DNA of 64,000 bases from Alteromonas sp. 1_MG-2023. Its GTDB lineage: Bacteria; Pseudomonadota; Gammaproteobacteria; Enterobacterales; Alteromonadaceae. The stretch lies in the NCBI RefSeq assembly GCF_030547075.1, contig NZ_JAUOQH010000001.1:124001-188000 (forward strand), read 5' to 3'. Below the pieces are notes generated by a model, which was given only the letters and a program-made list of their open reading frames with translations, searched no databases and was not told where the DNA came from. Both the position numbers and the translations under genes were made by a program. Below are positions 45,307-54,781 of the stretch, piece after piece (the stretch's first letter is position 1; every line of letters begins with the position of its first letter).

Positions 45307-47583
45307 GTGATGATTGCAAATCGGTCGTGGTGGCTTCTGGCTGCGCTTTTAGGAATAACGTCAACGTGTGTGTCTTCTGAAGATGACATGCAAGCCGCTG
45401 ATGATAAGCGCAATACAGACGCCGAATACCACACCCAAAACCTACACAAGATGCACTTTGGTGAAGTGGTCTACTCTCTTTATGTTGATGAACCTTTAAC
45501 CGTTTTGGGGCGGATGGCAGTAGCAGAACAAAAAGGGGTTAGCGATACCCACGGCCAAACAATGTCTTTAATGAAAGGTGGCGTGCAACTTGGCTACGGC
45601 ATGCCTCAATCAGCGCAGCATAATCTTTCTTCACAAGCCCAATCACTAGAACTGAGTAACAGGCCGCTCGCGTGGTACTGGCTTGCTCGCCTGAACTTTT
45701 CTCATCAGCGTTACCAACAAGGAATTGAAGCATACGATGCGTTAGAAGCCTCGTTAGCCTCAGCCGATATTGATGTAGATGAGTTGCTTACACCAGCGCA
45801 GTGGTACGAATTGAATTATGAGGCGGCGCAAGGGGCAATGTCTCTTGACCATACTAACAACACTGATATATCACGATACCTACACCCTATTCCCAAAGGG
45901 CACATTACTCGCCATTATTTAAGATACAACCGCGCCGTTGAAGCTTATCAGCAAGGTAATACCCTAGAAGCGAATCATATTCTAGCGGCTCTTGAAAGTG
46001 ACTTAACACAGAGTGCAACTAGCTCAATAAATGATAGCGGTTGGCTGTCTTGGCTTAGTTGGTGGCAAGACCGCGTAGATACCACGATTAAAAATAGTGA
46101 AATACAAGCATTACTCAACCAAGTGCTGCTATCAAATGGTCAGGTCTTACTGGATTTAGGGCAAAAAGAAGCTGCATTATTCGCGTTTGATCGTATCAAT
46201 ACCCAATCCTTAGCACGCCAAAATACACTAAACAAATCACCGGATAACCCTTACGGTGACAACGGTCAGAATTTACTGCGAGACGAAGCGCTTTTACACT
46301 ATGGCTGGGGGCTGGCACAAACTGAAAACTTACCGTTAGCACTGGGCGTGTGGGACTTTTTGTCAAAACAACACACCAACCTTTTCACCTTACAGGCCAC
46401 TCACGCGCTGGCCTATGGTTATGCGCAACAAGGTGGCGAAGTTCAAGCCTACGATACACTTCAGCTACTGACCAATAAGCTTGAAGGCGCTATTGGTGAG
46501 CTAGACAACCTAACCCATCAAGTAACAGAACCGGGGTATTGGCAAGCCGTTTCGTTGGGTGCCAATGAACTAAGCGGTGAACTAAGCAGCGAACGCGACG
46601 AGCAAATTAGCGAACGCGATAAACAGTCCAGCGATCGGGAAGAAGAAAACAGTACACACGGGAATAAAAGTACCGATAAAGCACATTGGGAAGCGCTATG
46701 GCCAGCATCACAGCAGGATTTGCTGGCAGAGATAATAGCTGATAATAGCAGTTCTCTAGGCCAACAAGATAAGTTGTCGAGTTTAGTTTCACTGTATGGC
46801 GTTGCACAAACACTTGGTGAACAATTATCTGACGTTACCATTTATGAAAATCTACTAGATGAGCGAGACAGCACCCATGCTAACCGCGTTCAAAATGTTC
46901 AACCCGCTGAGTTGGCGCAAAAGCTAGAAACATTGCAGCAGGTATATTCCGATTTGCAATCAAACATCGATAAAGCTGAAACCACCGCTGAGCAAAGCGA
47001 CGATGAATGGCTATCTGTATTGCTTACTTTCGCTACCGCTGATCAAAAAGCCTGGTATGAGAGAATAGCGCGAGCTCAAGCAAATCTTTCGATGTTGGCA
47101 GGTAAACGTACCATGCGCCCTAGTTATCAAGCACGCCTGCATCGCGCTAAAGGCACGCTTATATGGCAACTTGCTGAGCAATTTCAACGAGAGCACTGGC
47201 AAAGTAAGAAAGACCTTGGCAACGTACATAAGAAGCTAATTGAAGCAGGCCTTTCTCAACAACGCTTAGACTCACTGCTAAACGCACCTAGCGTGACAAC
47301 CTTACAACGCAACGAATTAGCCTCTATACAAGGCCGGATCAAACATCATTTACACACCACCAATACGTTAATAACAACGATAGAAGCTGCACTAACAGAA
47401 AAGTCGCTTTTTGCTATTGCTCAACGAAAAGCTTATTTATCACAACAACACGCGCAAAGCAGGCTGGCCATGTTGCAGTTACGGGATTTTAACTTAAATT
47501 CGTCGCCATCAACGCCAGCAGATAAAACGAGTAAGGTTGAAAATACAACCAAGGCAGCCCAGGGAGCGCAAAATGAAGGGTGA
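45307..47583 (+). CDS. Large periplasmic helical-repeat protein
   Basis: A 758-residue (or 757 from the ATG at 45310) secreted protein with a hydrophobic N-terminus and TPR-like helical pairs (LAWYWLARLNFSHQRYQQGIEAYDALEASLA, VLLDLGQKEAALFAFDRI, LLHYGWGLAQTENLPLALGVWDFL). The C-terminal third is coiled-coil. A 21-bp tandem (46588-46650) gives SERDEQI, SERDKQS and SDREEEN at residues 428-448. It overlaps the next gene start by 11 bases. Likely a scaffold or tether in the envelope machine, like GltD/AgmU-type proteins, as inference. Confidence 0.65.
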   Translation: MMIANRSWWLLAALLGITSTCVSSEDDMQAADDKRNTDAEYHTQNLHKMHFGEVVYSLYVDEPLTVLGRMAVAEQKGVSDTHGQTMSLMKGGVQLGYGMPQSAQHNLSSQAQSLELSNRPLAWYWLARLNFSHQRYQQGIEAYDALEASLASADIDVDELLTPAQWYELNYEAAQGAMSLDHTNNTDISRYLHPIPKGHITRHYLRYNRAVEAYQQGNTLEANHILAALESDLTQSATSSINDSGWLSWLSWWQDRVDTTIKNSEIQALLNQVLLSNGQVLLDLGQKEAALFAFDRINTQSLARQNTLNKSPDNPYGDNGQNLLRDEALLHYGWGLAQTENLPLALGVWDFLSKQHTNLFTLQATHALAYGYAQQGGEVQAYDTLQLLTNKLEGAIGELDNLTHQVTEPGYWQAVSLGANELSGELSSERDEQISERDKQSSDREEENSTHGNKSTDKAHWEALWPASQQDLLAEIIADNSSSLGQQDKLSSLVSLYGVAQTLGEQLSDVTIYENLLDERDSTHANRVQNVQPAELAQKLETLQQVYSDLQSNIDKAETTAEQSDDEWLSVLLTFATADQKAWYERIARAQANLSMLAGKRTMRPSYQARLHRAKGTLIWQLAEQFQREHWQSKKDLGNVHKKLIEAGLSQQRLDSLLNAPSVTTLQRNELASIQGRIKHHLHTTNTLITTIEAALTEKSLFAIAQRKAYLSQQHAQSRLAMLQLRDFNLNSSPSTPADKTSKVENTTKAAQGAQNEG
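46588..46650 (+). repeat. 21-bp in-frame tandem in the TPR gene
   Basis: Three 21-base units encode seven residues each: AGCGAACGCGA is shared by units 1 and 2, and unit 3 is diverged. It lies within a polar, charged stretch between helical domains. Confidence 0.7.
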
Positions 47584-50500
47584 TCAGGCGCTAGTGTTTA
47601 AAAGAGCTGTGACAAAACGAGCTGTATTAAAAAGCCCAGTTTTAAAACTAGCATCGTTAAAAGCAATGCGACTACCGAGAAAAGCGTGGCTAAGTATCTT
47701 ATTGCTTAGCTTATGCGGATGCTCGTTTAGCTTTCAAGAACAAGAAAAAGCAGTGAATAGCGACAGCGAAAGTTCGCTGTTATCACAATTAAACATTGCC
47801 CCTATCGAGGTTGAAAAAACGAAACTGGAGCCTGTGGGGCTAAGTGAAATTCGCGATGGCTATGCGCAGGTGGTTGGAAAACTAGACAACGAACAACTTG
47901 CACGCCAACTAGACTTAAGGCTTGCCGATGTGGAAATGCTGCTAGCTGAAGAAAAGCAAACCCAGATCCCACTGTCACCCGACCAATCTATTTACCAAGA
48001 CGCTATCACCGCTTATCAGAATGTATTGATAAATTACCCAAATGACGAGACAAAAGAAGCGGTACTTTATCAACTTTCTCGTGCGTATGATTTAGATGCT
48101 CAGCCTGAAAAAAGTGTCGCCGTATTACAAGAGTTACTCGCACAATTTCCGTCATCTGAACATGCAGCAGAAGCATGGTTTAGGATGGGTGAAGCCTCGT
48201 ACAGTGAAGGAAATTACCGTGCGGCATCACAAGTCTACGATAAAGTCATTCAAATTGGTGGGCACAATGCGTTTTATACTATGTCTGCGTATATGCAAGG
48301 TTGGGCGTACTACAACCTAGAAGACTATGACGCAGCCTTAGTTTCTTTTGACAACATGCTATCAGCGAGCTTTTCGGATATCGCAGACGAGCAACTTCCC
48401 ACCTTAGATGCATTGTCGCGGGGCCAGCAAAGGTTGGTAAAAGACAGCCTGCGGCTCATGAGTGTGTTATTTTCGCTTAAAGGAAATGGGAAAGCGGTTG
48501 TGGCCTTCTTTTCCAATAAACAAAATGCTAATAGTCACGATGCCAGTAGACCGACAGCAGCTTATCAACACTTAGTGTTTAACGAATTGGCGCAGCAGCA
48601 CTTAGACAATGACAGGTATATTGATGCCAGCGAAGCTTACCTAGCCTTTGCCAATGCCTACCCTGCTCACAGTGAAGCCGTTGAATTTTATGTGCGACAC
48701 ATTGATGCGTTTATATTAGGTGACTTTCCCAGTGAAGTGCTAGCAGCGAAAGCCGGCTTTATTGAAATGTTCGGGAAAGGTCGGGGGTTATTTGAATCGC
48801 TCACTGTTTCGTCACAAGACAGCGCGAAGCCTTATCTACACACTTACTTACGAGAGCTTGCGCAAGCACAGCACAGTTTTGCCCAGCAGTTGAGCTCTCC
48901 AGAGCGCCGCCATACCTTGCCTGAAACAATTCAACGCTTAGATGACCAAAGCTTGAAGGCCCAAACCCAAGCCGCCTATGCCAAAGCAGCAGGTTATTAC
49001 ACTGACTTTATAGATACCTTTCCAGAAGATGCATTACGCCCACAAATAGAGTTTAATTTGGCGGAAAGCTACTTCGAATCTAAGCAGTTCGCTAAAGCCA
49101 TCTTTCATTATGAACGCTTTGCTTACACCTTTACCCAACATGAAAAAGCGAGCGACGGGGCCTATGCCGCACTGCTGGCGTACGACAACTTAATAGATCA
49201 ACATAATTCAACCGACAGTGCATTCCAAGCCAGTTGGCTCGAAAAGCAACGCAGCAGTAGAGTGCAATTTATTCGCGTGTTTGATTACGACGCTAGGGCT
49301 ATAACCGTTGTGCAAACACTGATGCAGTCTCACTTCGACTTGGCTAGACTAGGCGCAATGAAGCAGGGCGCTAGCAAACAAGGGGCTGCGGAACTAAGTA
49401 CATCGAACACTACTGAGTTCGAAAGCGCGCTCAAGTATAGTCGATGGTTGCTTTCACCTCCTAAAAGTCAAACTACGCCGGTAAGTGACGCAATACAAAC
49501 CTCAGCTCAGTTAGTAGAAGCCCATGCTCTATTCGGTTTAGCCCGTTTCGCCTTAGCCGAAAGCGCCTACGCTAAAATTTTATCTGACCTGCCACCACAA
49601 GATAATAACGTTAAAAGCATCACCCGAAATTATGCGGTTAGCATGTACAAACAGGCTGATACCGCCGTTGCAAAGGGCGACTATGCGCTGGCTTTAACCC
49701 ACTTACAGCGAATTATTGCCAATACCCCAAACACCGATGTGCGAATAAACGCTCAGTATGATGCCGCAACGTACCTGATTGCCGAGGCGCGTCTTGAGGA
49801 AGCCCAGTTGTTACTTGAAGACTTTGCTAGGCGCTTCCCGAATCACGAATTGGCAAAAACCATAGAAGATAATCGATTATACGTTTATGAAGAGTCTGAA
49901 AAGTGGCAAGAGGCTGCTGAAATACTGTATGCCAAGTGGTCGCGAGACAAGCAAAGTGAAACAGGACGAACTGCACTTTATCAGGCCGCCGAGTACTATG
50001 AAAAAGCAGGGAATAGAGCTAAGTCATTACCGGCCTATCGTGCTTATGCTCACGCCTACCCCGCACCATTTACTTTGGCAATGGAAGCGCGATTCACTAT
50101 GAGCCTATTTTATCTGGAAAGTGGTGAAGAAGGTAAGCGCCGTTTCTGGTTGAACAAATTGATAAAAGCCCACGATGCTTCAGTGAGTGAAAGCGCCAGA
50201 AATACGGACGAAAATACGGAAGAAGAAACTAGGGTACGCTCAAAAACCTTGGCCGCGATGGCAGCTATGGTATTTGCTGACGACGCAAAATATGTTTTTG
50301 ACAATATTAAGCTCACCCAACCTCTCAAGCAGAGCTTGTCAAAGAAACGCACTGCGCTAACCAAAGCGGTTAATGCCCACAACAAGGTATTGTCTTATGG
50401 GGTAAGGGAATACGTCACCGTAGCGAGCCACCAACTTGGCACTTTGTATCGCACCCTAGCCCAAGATTTAATGGCGTCTGAACGCCCTTCCCAACTTAAT

Positions 50501-50716
50501 GCACTAGAGCTAGAGCAATATGACTTGCTGTTAGAAGAGCAAGCCTATCCATTTGAGGAACAGGCTATTCAAGTATATGAAATAAACGCCCAACGAAGTT
50601 GGGACGGGCTTTACGATAAGTGGGTGAAAGCAAGCTTTACAGAGTTATCTGAATTACTGCCTAGTCGCTATCGTAAAGTTGAAAAACTTGAGGAGGTAAG
50701 TGTTGAACACTACTAG
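47573..50716 (+). CDS. Large TPR lipoprotein
   Basis: I start at the ATG at 47573 because GGGAG lies six bases before it; the product is 1047 residues. A lipobox (LSLCGC) follows a long basic leader, so a shorter start at 47666 is also possible. The mature protein is built of many TPR-type helix pairs (e.g. AVLYQLSRAYDLDAQPEKSVAVLQELLAQFP, AEAWFRMGEASYSEGNYRAASQVYDKVIQ, EFNLAESYFESKQFAKAIFHYERFAYTF). The leader contains four five-residue units (KRAVT, KRAVL, KSPVL, KLASL) encoded by a 15-bp tandem. Likely an outer-membrane-anchored scaffold, comparable to GltE/AglT-type TPR lipoproteins. Confidence 0.75.
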   Translation: MKGDQALVFKRAVTKRAVLKSPVLKLASLKAMRLPRKAWLSILLLSLCGCSFSFQEQEKAVNSDSESSLLSQLNIAPIEVEKTKLEPVGLSEIRDGYAQVVGKLDNEQLARQLDLRLADVEMLLAEEKQTQIPLSPDQSIYQDAITAYQNVLINYPNDETKEAVLYQLSRAYDLDAQPEKSVAVLQELLAQFPSSEHAAEAWFRMGEASYSEGNYRAASQVYDKVIQIGGHNAFYTMSAYMQGWAYYNLEDYDAALVSFDNMLSASFSDIADEQLPTLDALSRGQQRLVKDSLRLMSVLFSLKGNGKAVVAFFSNKQNANSHDASRPTAAYQHLVFNELAQQHLDNDRYIDASEAYLAFANAYPAHSEAVEFYVRHIDAFILGDFPSEVLAAKAGFIEMFGKGRGLFESLTVSSQDSAKPYLHTYLRELAQAQHSFAQQLSSPERRHTLPETIQRLDDQSLKAQTQAAYAKAAGYYTDFIDTFPEDALRPQIEFNLAESYFESKQFAKAIFHYERFAYTFTQHEKASDGAYAALLAYDNLIDQHNSTDSAFQASWLEKQRSSRVQFIRVFDYDARAITVVQTLMQSHFDLARLGAMKQGASKQGAAELSTSNTTEFESALKYSRWLLSPPKSQTTPVSDAIQTSAQLVEAHALFGLARFALAESAYAKILSDLPPQDNNVKSITRNYAVSMYKQADTAVAKGDYALALTHLQRIIANTPNTDVRINAQYDAATYLIAEARLEEAQLLLEDFARRFPNHELAKTIEDNRLYVYEESEKWQEAAEILYAKWSRDKQSETGRTALYQAAEYYEKAGNRAKSLPAYRAYAHAYPAPFTLAMEARFTMSLFYLESGEEGKRRFWLNKLIKAHDASVSESARNTDENTEEETRVRSKTLAAMAAMVFADDAKYVFDNIKLTQPLKQSLSKKRTALTKAVNAHNKVLSYGVREYVTVASHQLGTLYRTLAQDLMASERPSQLNALELEQYDLLLEEQAYPFEEQAIQVYEINAQRSWDGLYDKWVKASFTELSELLPSRYRKVEKLEEVSVEHY
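47600..47659 (+). repeat. 15-bp in-frame tandem in a lipoprotein leader
   Basis: Four 15-base units (starting AAA) encode KRAVT, KRAVL, KSPVL and KLASL between the probable start codon and the lipoprotein signal. Codons are diverged, so the units are old. Confidence 0.6.
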
Positions 50717-51536
50717 CCCCAATTCACATGTGAAATTTTTCTTGCTGATGGTATTAGCGCCATTATGGCTAGCAGGCTGCAGTAGTATGTCACTGCCTTT
50801 TGCTCAAAAAGACAGCCAGACTGAGGCCATTCCAGACGATACATCACGCACTACTTCAGGCGCTCTAACTAATAAGGAACCTAATAAGGGGCCTGATGAG
50901 ATACCTAATGAGAGCCCTGATGAGAAACCATTAATAGAAAGCGTCGATAAAGCAACAGCCCTAAAGTTAAGGCAGTCTCCTAACCGTTATTTATCTACAC
51001 GGGGTGTTTTATCAAAAAATCAGGATTTGGCTTTCCAACATGCGGTCGCGCAATTCCATCACGGAAATCTCGTTGAAGCTACTACCCTGCTACAACCTCT
51101 ACTACATTCGCCTGATGCGCCATCCTTTTTGTATGTATTAATGGGTGACATCGCCATGCGCGCGAATGATAAACAAGCAGCGGTAGCGAATTATGAAAAC
51201 GCCCTTAAACAGAATCAATACAACTATTTCGCGTTAAACCGCATGGGCATGCAGGCCCGTGAAAACGGTCATTTTGAAAATGCCGAAGCGTATTACCTTA
51301 GCGCATTAGAAGCTTGGCCTGGCAATGAAGCGGCCTATTACAATTTAGGTATTTTGTACGACCTGTATGTAGGTGATAAGGCAAAGGCGTTGAGCCAATA
51401 TGAAACCTATTTTGCGCTAGTTAGTAACCCTAAGTCAGGTGACGTGGATAAAAAGCAAGCGAGACAAATTCAGCGTTGGATAGCCGACCTAGGTCGCCAA
51501 CTCGTCAGTGCGAACAAGGAAAACCATAATGACTAA
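50703..51536 (+). CDS. TPR lipoprotein
   Basis: A 277-residue lipoprotein (LAGC, Cys27 from the TTG start); GGAGG is six bases before the TTG at 50703 and only three before the GTG at 50700. It overlaps the end of the previous gene. After the lipid site there is a low-complexity linker with five tetrapeptides (NKEP, NKGP, DEIP, NESP, DEKP) and then TPR pairs (FALNRMGMQARENGHFENAEAYYLSALEAWPGNEAAYYNLGILYDLYVGD). The size and position before the TolQ/ExbD genes recall AglT/GltE of Myxococcus. Confidence 0.75.
   Translation: MNTTSPNSHVKFFLLMVLAPLWLAGCSSMSLPFAQKDSQTEAIPDDTSRTTSGALTNKEPNKGPDEIPNESPDEKPLIESVDKATALKLRQSPNRYLSTRGVLSKNQDLAFQHAVAQFHHGNLVEATTLLQPLLHSPDAPSFLYVLMGDIAMRANDKQAAVANYENALKQNQYNYFALNRMGMQARENGHFENAEAYYLSALEAWPGNEAAYYNLGILYDLYVGDKAKALSQYETYFALVSNPKSGDVDKKQARQIQRWIADLGRQLVSANKENHND
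50871..50930 (+). repeat. 12-bp in-frame tandem in the TPR lipoprotein
   Basis: Five units of 12 bases encode N/D-K/E-x-P repeats. The pattern AAT/GAT-AAG/GAG-x-CCT is clear. It forms a polar linker. Confidence 0.75.
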
Positions 51537-51876
51537 ATCTTCGTTTCGTATTCTATTGTCGCTTCAAAGTGCTTGTTTGAGCTTATTATTTATTTGCTCA
51601 CCAAGCGCGGCACAGCAAGAAGAGACTTCACCTGACGAACCATTGCGCCTAGAAGCAACTATTCGTGGTGATAAAGAGCAGCCCAGAGTCATAAGTATCG
51701 TTCCGTGGCAGCTACCTATTCATCGCGAAATAGAAGGTACTTTGTCGTGGGAACCTTCAAACAAAGAATTAGAACCTTTAAACAGAAAGCAGTTTTTACG
51801 CAAAGTCGCGTTGTCAAAACAGTTCAGCGCGACGGGCCCTTTCGCTAATCCCCCTGTGAGCGAAGATAATCATTAG
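51529..51876 (+). CDS. Small secreted protein of the operon
   Basis: The ATG at 51529 has AAGGA eight bases upstream and overlaps the previous stop by eight bases; the product is 115 residues. A signal peptide (cut near AAQQ, 27-28) precedes an acidic mature chain with no cysteine. No family recognised. Its WQLPIHREIEGTLSWEPSNKELEPLNRKQFL segment may bind a partner. It is the last gene before a 153-base gap that precedes the proton-channel genes. Confidence 0.65.
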   Translation: MTKSSFRILLSLQSACLSLLFICSPSAAQQEETSPDEPLRLEATIRGDKEQPRVISIVPWQLPIHREIEGTLSWEPSNKELEPLNRKQFLRKVALSKQFSATGPFANPPVSEDNH

Positions 51877-51993
51877 GTATTAATTCCATCATAGATGTGG
51901 TCATACAGATAACCTATTCACGCACACAATAAGTTATAACAATGTTTAACGTGGCGTTTAGGTACTCGTTGTAAATTTTAAAGAGGAAATATC

Positions 51994-52659
51994 ATGCAAG
52001 CCTTTGAAGTAATCGTTCGCTTTTTTCAAGAAGGTGGCCCTTTTATGTTCCCTATTGCGATAGTGTTAGCAATGGGTATTGCCATCGCCCTAGAGCGGTA
52101 CTTTTTCTTAAGCTCGGCGAAGCGCACTAATAAGCGCGCCTTTACAGAACTAGAGCCTTTGTTGAGCAATCAACAATACGATCAAGTTCGTCGCTTAGGT
52201 GAGCAAGGCACAGCCCCTATTAGCCGTGTGATAGGCGCAGGTATTGCTCGACTGCAAATTAGCCCTCGTCGTGAAGATATTGAGTACGCGATGGAAGAAG
52301 GGTTGATGGAAACCATTCCTCGTTTAGAAAAGCGCACACCCTACCTAGGCACCTTAGCTAACATTTCAACACTGTTGGGCTTGCTAGGTACGATTATTGG
52401 CTTGATTGCAGCGTTTTCGGCAGTCGCTAACGCAGATCCATCAGAAAAAGCCAGCTTGTTATCGCAAAGTATTTCAATAGCGATGAACACCACAGCATTT
52501 GGATTGATTGCCGCCATACCTTTATTAGGTTTTCACTCTTTACTGCAATCAAAAACCACAGAGATTGTAGATAGCATGGAGATGGCTGGCGTGAAATGCT
52601 TGAATGCTTTGATGGCGAAAAACGCCGTATCATCACATAGTCGCGGTTCTGACGAGTAG
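51994..52659 (+). CDS. MotA/TolQ/ExbB proton channel family protein
   Basis: A 221-residue inner-membrane protein with three membrane helices (about 17-39, 117-140, 163-185). It has the TolQ/ExbB region LGTLANISTLLGLLGTIIGLIAAF (115-138) and the SIAMNTTAFGLIAAIPLL helix. Together with two ExbD proteins and a TonB-like protein it should use proton flow to move the periplasmic partner. In Myxococcus, AglR has this role for gliding. A likely promoter gap lies before it. Confidence 0.87.
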   Translation: MQAFEVIVRFFQEGGPFMFPIAIVLAMGIAIALERYFFLSSAKRTNKRAFTELEPLLSNQQYDQVRRLGEQGTAPISRVIGAGIARLQISPRREDIEYAMEEGLMETIPRLEKRTPYLGTLANISTLLGLLGTIIGLIAAFSAVANADPSEKASLLSQSISIAMNTTAFGLIAAIPLLGFHSLLQSKTTEIVDSMEMAGVKCLNALMAKNAVSSHSRGSDE

Positions 52660-52665
52660 ATAACC

Positions 52666-53253
52666 ATGTTAGGCAAACGAACCCGTCAAAGAAAACCTGA
52701 TGCGGAATTAGATATCACGTCATTTCTCAATCTTATGATTGTGTTGGTACCCGTGCTATTAATGATGATGGTGTTCTCTAGGATAACCGTTGTAGAGCTT
52801 AAGCTGCCTGGGCTAGAAGCTCTGGGCGACGGGGCCAATATAGAAAACCAACAAATAGAGCTCGTAGTTACCTCTAAGGGCAGTGCTATCTATTTTCCCG
52901 CAGGGTATCTTGTGCAACAAATTCCTGCTTTGCAGCAAACCGATAGCGCGGCAAAAATGCAAGATTGGGACAATATTCAATTTGTTTTAAAGCAGTTGAA
53001 ACAAACCTTATTGACTAAAGGCACGCAAAAAGACGATATTTCGCTGATGATTGGCGACGATGTCGATTACCAAACTATCGTCACCTTGCTTGAGCGCACG
53101 CGTTCATACAAAGATGTGGTAGCAGCATCCGTGGTAGATGCCGCCCTATTCCCCGATGTTACTTTCGCTGAGATGCCAGAAGATATGTCACATATAGTCT
53201 GGAAAACTGACGTATTATCCACCGAAGGTAGCAGTGCAGAGGGCGCGTTATGA
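52666..53253 (+). CDS. Biopolymer transport protein ExbD/TolR (first)
   Basis: A 195-residue single-pass membrane protein. The N-terminal helix DITSFLNLMIVLVPVLLMMMVF carries the pore-facing aspartate (Asp17), and a periplasmic domain follows. Gap to the previous gene is six bases; the next ORF overlaps its stop by four (TTATGAGG). With the second ExbD-like protein it forms a TolR-type pair, comparable to AglS and AglV. Confidence 0.85.
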   Translation: MLGKRTRQRKPDAELDITSFLNLMIVLVPVLLMMMVFSRITVVELKLPGLEALGDGANIENQQIELVVTSKGSAIYFPAGYLVQQIPALQQTDSAAKMQDWDNIQFVLKQLKQTLLTKGTQKDDISLMIGDDVDYQTIVTLLERTRSYKDVVAASVVDAALFPDVTFAEMPEDMSHIVWKTDVLSTEGSSAEGAL

Positions 53254-53804
53254 GGCAATCAGTTCACGCAAAACGTATGGCACGCAACCACAAGCGACAA
53301 GGTCAGCAAGCTAAGCTCAGCTTAGTATCACTTATGGATATCTTTACAATTTTAGTCTTCTTCTTGATGCTAAATGCGTCTGATGTTCAGGTACTTGATA
53401 ACCATAAGTCGGTAACGCTACCTGAAGCGCAGTCTGATACTCCAGCAAGGGAAACCCTGCTTATATTGGTGAATAACAGCGACATTGTGCTTCAAGGGCA
53501 GAAGCTAGCCGATGTACCCACAGTGTTAAGCAGTGGGCAAGATACCATCGATGCGTTATCTAAAGAGTTGCAATACCGCGCCACTAAAGCAGCAAAGGAA
53601 GGGGTAATTGAAGGCACTGTCAGTGAGCAAGAAGCAAATGACGTCAATAGCGCCGGTACAATAAGTAAAGCAATTACGATTATGGGTGATCAGTCAGTGC
53701 CCTATGCTTTATTGAAAAAAATTATGTATACCTGCGCTGAAGCTGGCTATACCGATGTCTCTCTCGCTGTAGAGCAAATCGTCAGTAATGAGGTAGTGCA
53801 ATGA
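53250..53804 (+). CDS. Biopolymer transport protein ExbD/TolR (second)
   Basis: A 184-residue ExbD-type protein. KLSLVSLMDIFTILVFFLMLNAS has the conserved pore aspartate (Asp30). A periplasmic domain (ISKAITIMGDQSVPYALLKKIMYTCAEAGYTDVSLAVEQ) is typical of the fold. It is coupled to its neighbours by four-base overlaps on both sides. Confidence 0.85.
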   Translation: MRQSVHAKRMARNHKRQGQQAKLSLVSLMDIFTILVFFLMLNASDVQVLDNHKSVTLPEAQSDTPARETLLILVNNSDIVLQGQKLADVPTVLSSGQDTIDALSKELQYRATKAAKEGVIEGTVSEQEANDVNSAGTISKAITIMGDQSVPYALLKKIMYTCAEAGYTDVSLAVEQIVSNEVVQ

Positions 53805-54781
53805 GCAGCGTTTATTTTCAAACTCAGTTACCTTGGTCTTCAAGCGAACAAGAAAATAAGCGCTTCACAAAAATTACCTATGGCTGTCTTGCCATAGCGT
53901 TAATGGTAGCGCTGCTGGTTCAGTGGGTCCAGGTCCCGCAGCAAACTCGTGAAGAAAAAGAATCCATTCCGCCTCAACTCGCTCGCATCTTAAAAGCCAA
54001 GCCGCTGCCACCGCCTCCCGTGGTGAAGCCGACGCCTAAAGTAGAGCCAATTGTGGAAGAGAAAAAACCGGTACCTAAAAAGCCTGATGAACCGGTTAAA
54101 CCCCTGCCGAAGCAAGTGCCAGAACCGGTACCTGTACCGAAACAAATCACAAAAGAAGAAAAGGTAGCGCAAGCGAGGGAAAACGCTAAACAAACTGGGC
54201 TACTAGCGTTCTCGGACGACTTAGCCAGCATGCGAAATGATATAAACCTAGCAAATGTCGCTAATACCGAGACGATTGAAGGCGCTGGGCAGCAAGAACA
54301 GACTAGCCGAAAGCGCATTGGCCAAGAGACACTCACCGCATCAAGCGGCAGCCTGAAGAACGCGAATATTAGCCAAAATATTGGTGCAAGAGGCGAATTA
54401 GAAGGCCGCAGAAACACCGAATTCAATGCCCCTGAAGAAGGTGTAGCATCACTAGCCGCTAAGCGTATAGAAGTTGAATCGCAAGTACTTGGAGATAGAG
54501 ATCTCGAATCTATCCGAAAAGTCCTAGATGCAAATAAAGGGGCAGTTTATGCACTTTATAGAAGAGCGCTTCGCCAAAACCCTGACTTAGAAGGCAAGGT
54601 GACGGTAAATTTAACCATAGAGCCGAATGGTAGCTTGTCAGCGGTTGCTTTAGTCAGCAGCGAACTTGAAAATGTTGAATTAGAGAAAAAGCTACTGGCT
54701 CGTATCCGGATGATTAACTTTAATCAAGCGAATGTGCAGCAAACCCAATTAGAATATGCGTTTAATTTCTTACCCTTCTAA
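53801..54781 (+). CDS. AgmX/PglI-type TonB-like protein
   Basis: A 326-residue protein with one membrane helix (about 29-45), a Pro/Lys/Glu-rich periplasmic spacer (about 62-115, like TonB), and a C-terminal AgmX/PglI domain: ESIRKVLDANKGAVYALYRRALRQNPDLEGKVTVNLTIEPNGSLSAVALVSSELENVELEKKLLARIRMINF. In the Myxococcus Glt complex, GltG and GltJ carry this domain and span the periplasm. It is the last gene of the operon, with a terminator behind it, and is probably driven by the TolQ/ExbD proteins. Confidence 0.87.
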   Translation: MSSVYFQTQLPWSSSEQENKRFTKITYGCLAIALMVALLVQWVQVPQQTREEKESIPPQLARILKAKPLPPPPVVKPTPKVEPIVEEKKPVPKKPDEPVKPLPKQVPEPVPVPKQITKEEKVAQARENAKQTGLLAFSDDLASMRNDINLANVANTETIEGAGQQEQTSRKRIGQETLTASSGSLKNANISQNIGARGELEGRRNTEFNAPEEGVASLAAKRIEVESQVLGDRDLESIRKVLDANKGAVYALYRRALRQNPDLEGKVTVNLTIEPNGSLSAVALVSSELENVELEKKLLARIRMINFNQANVQQTQLEYAFNFLPF

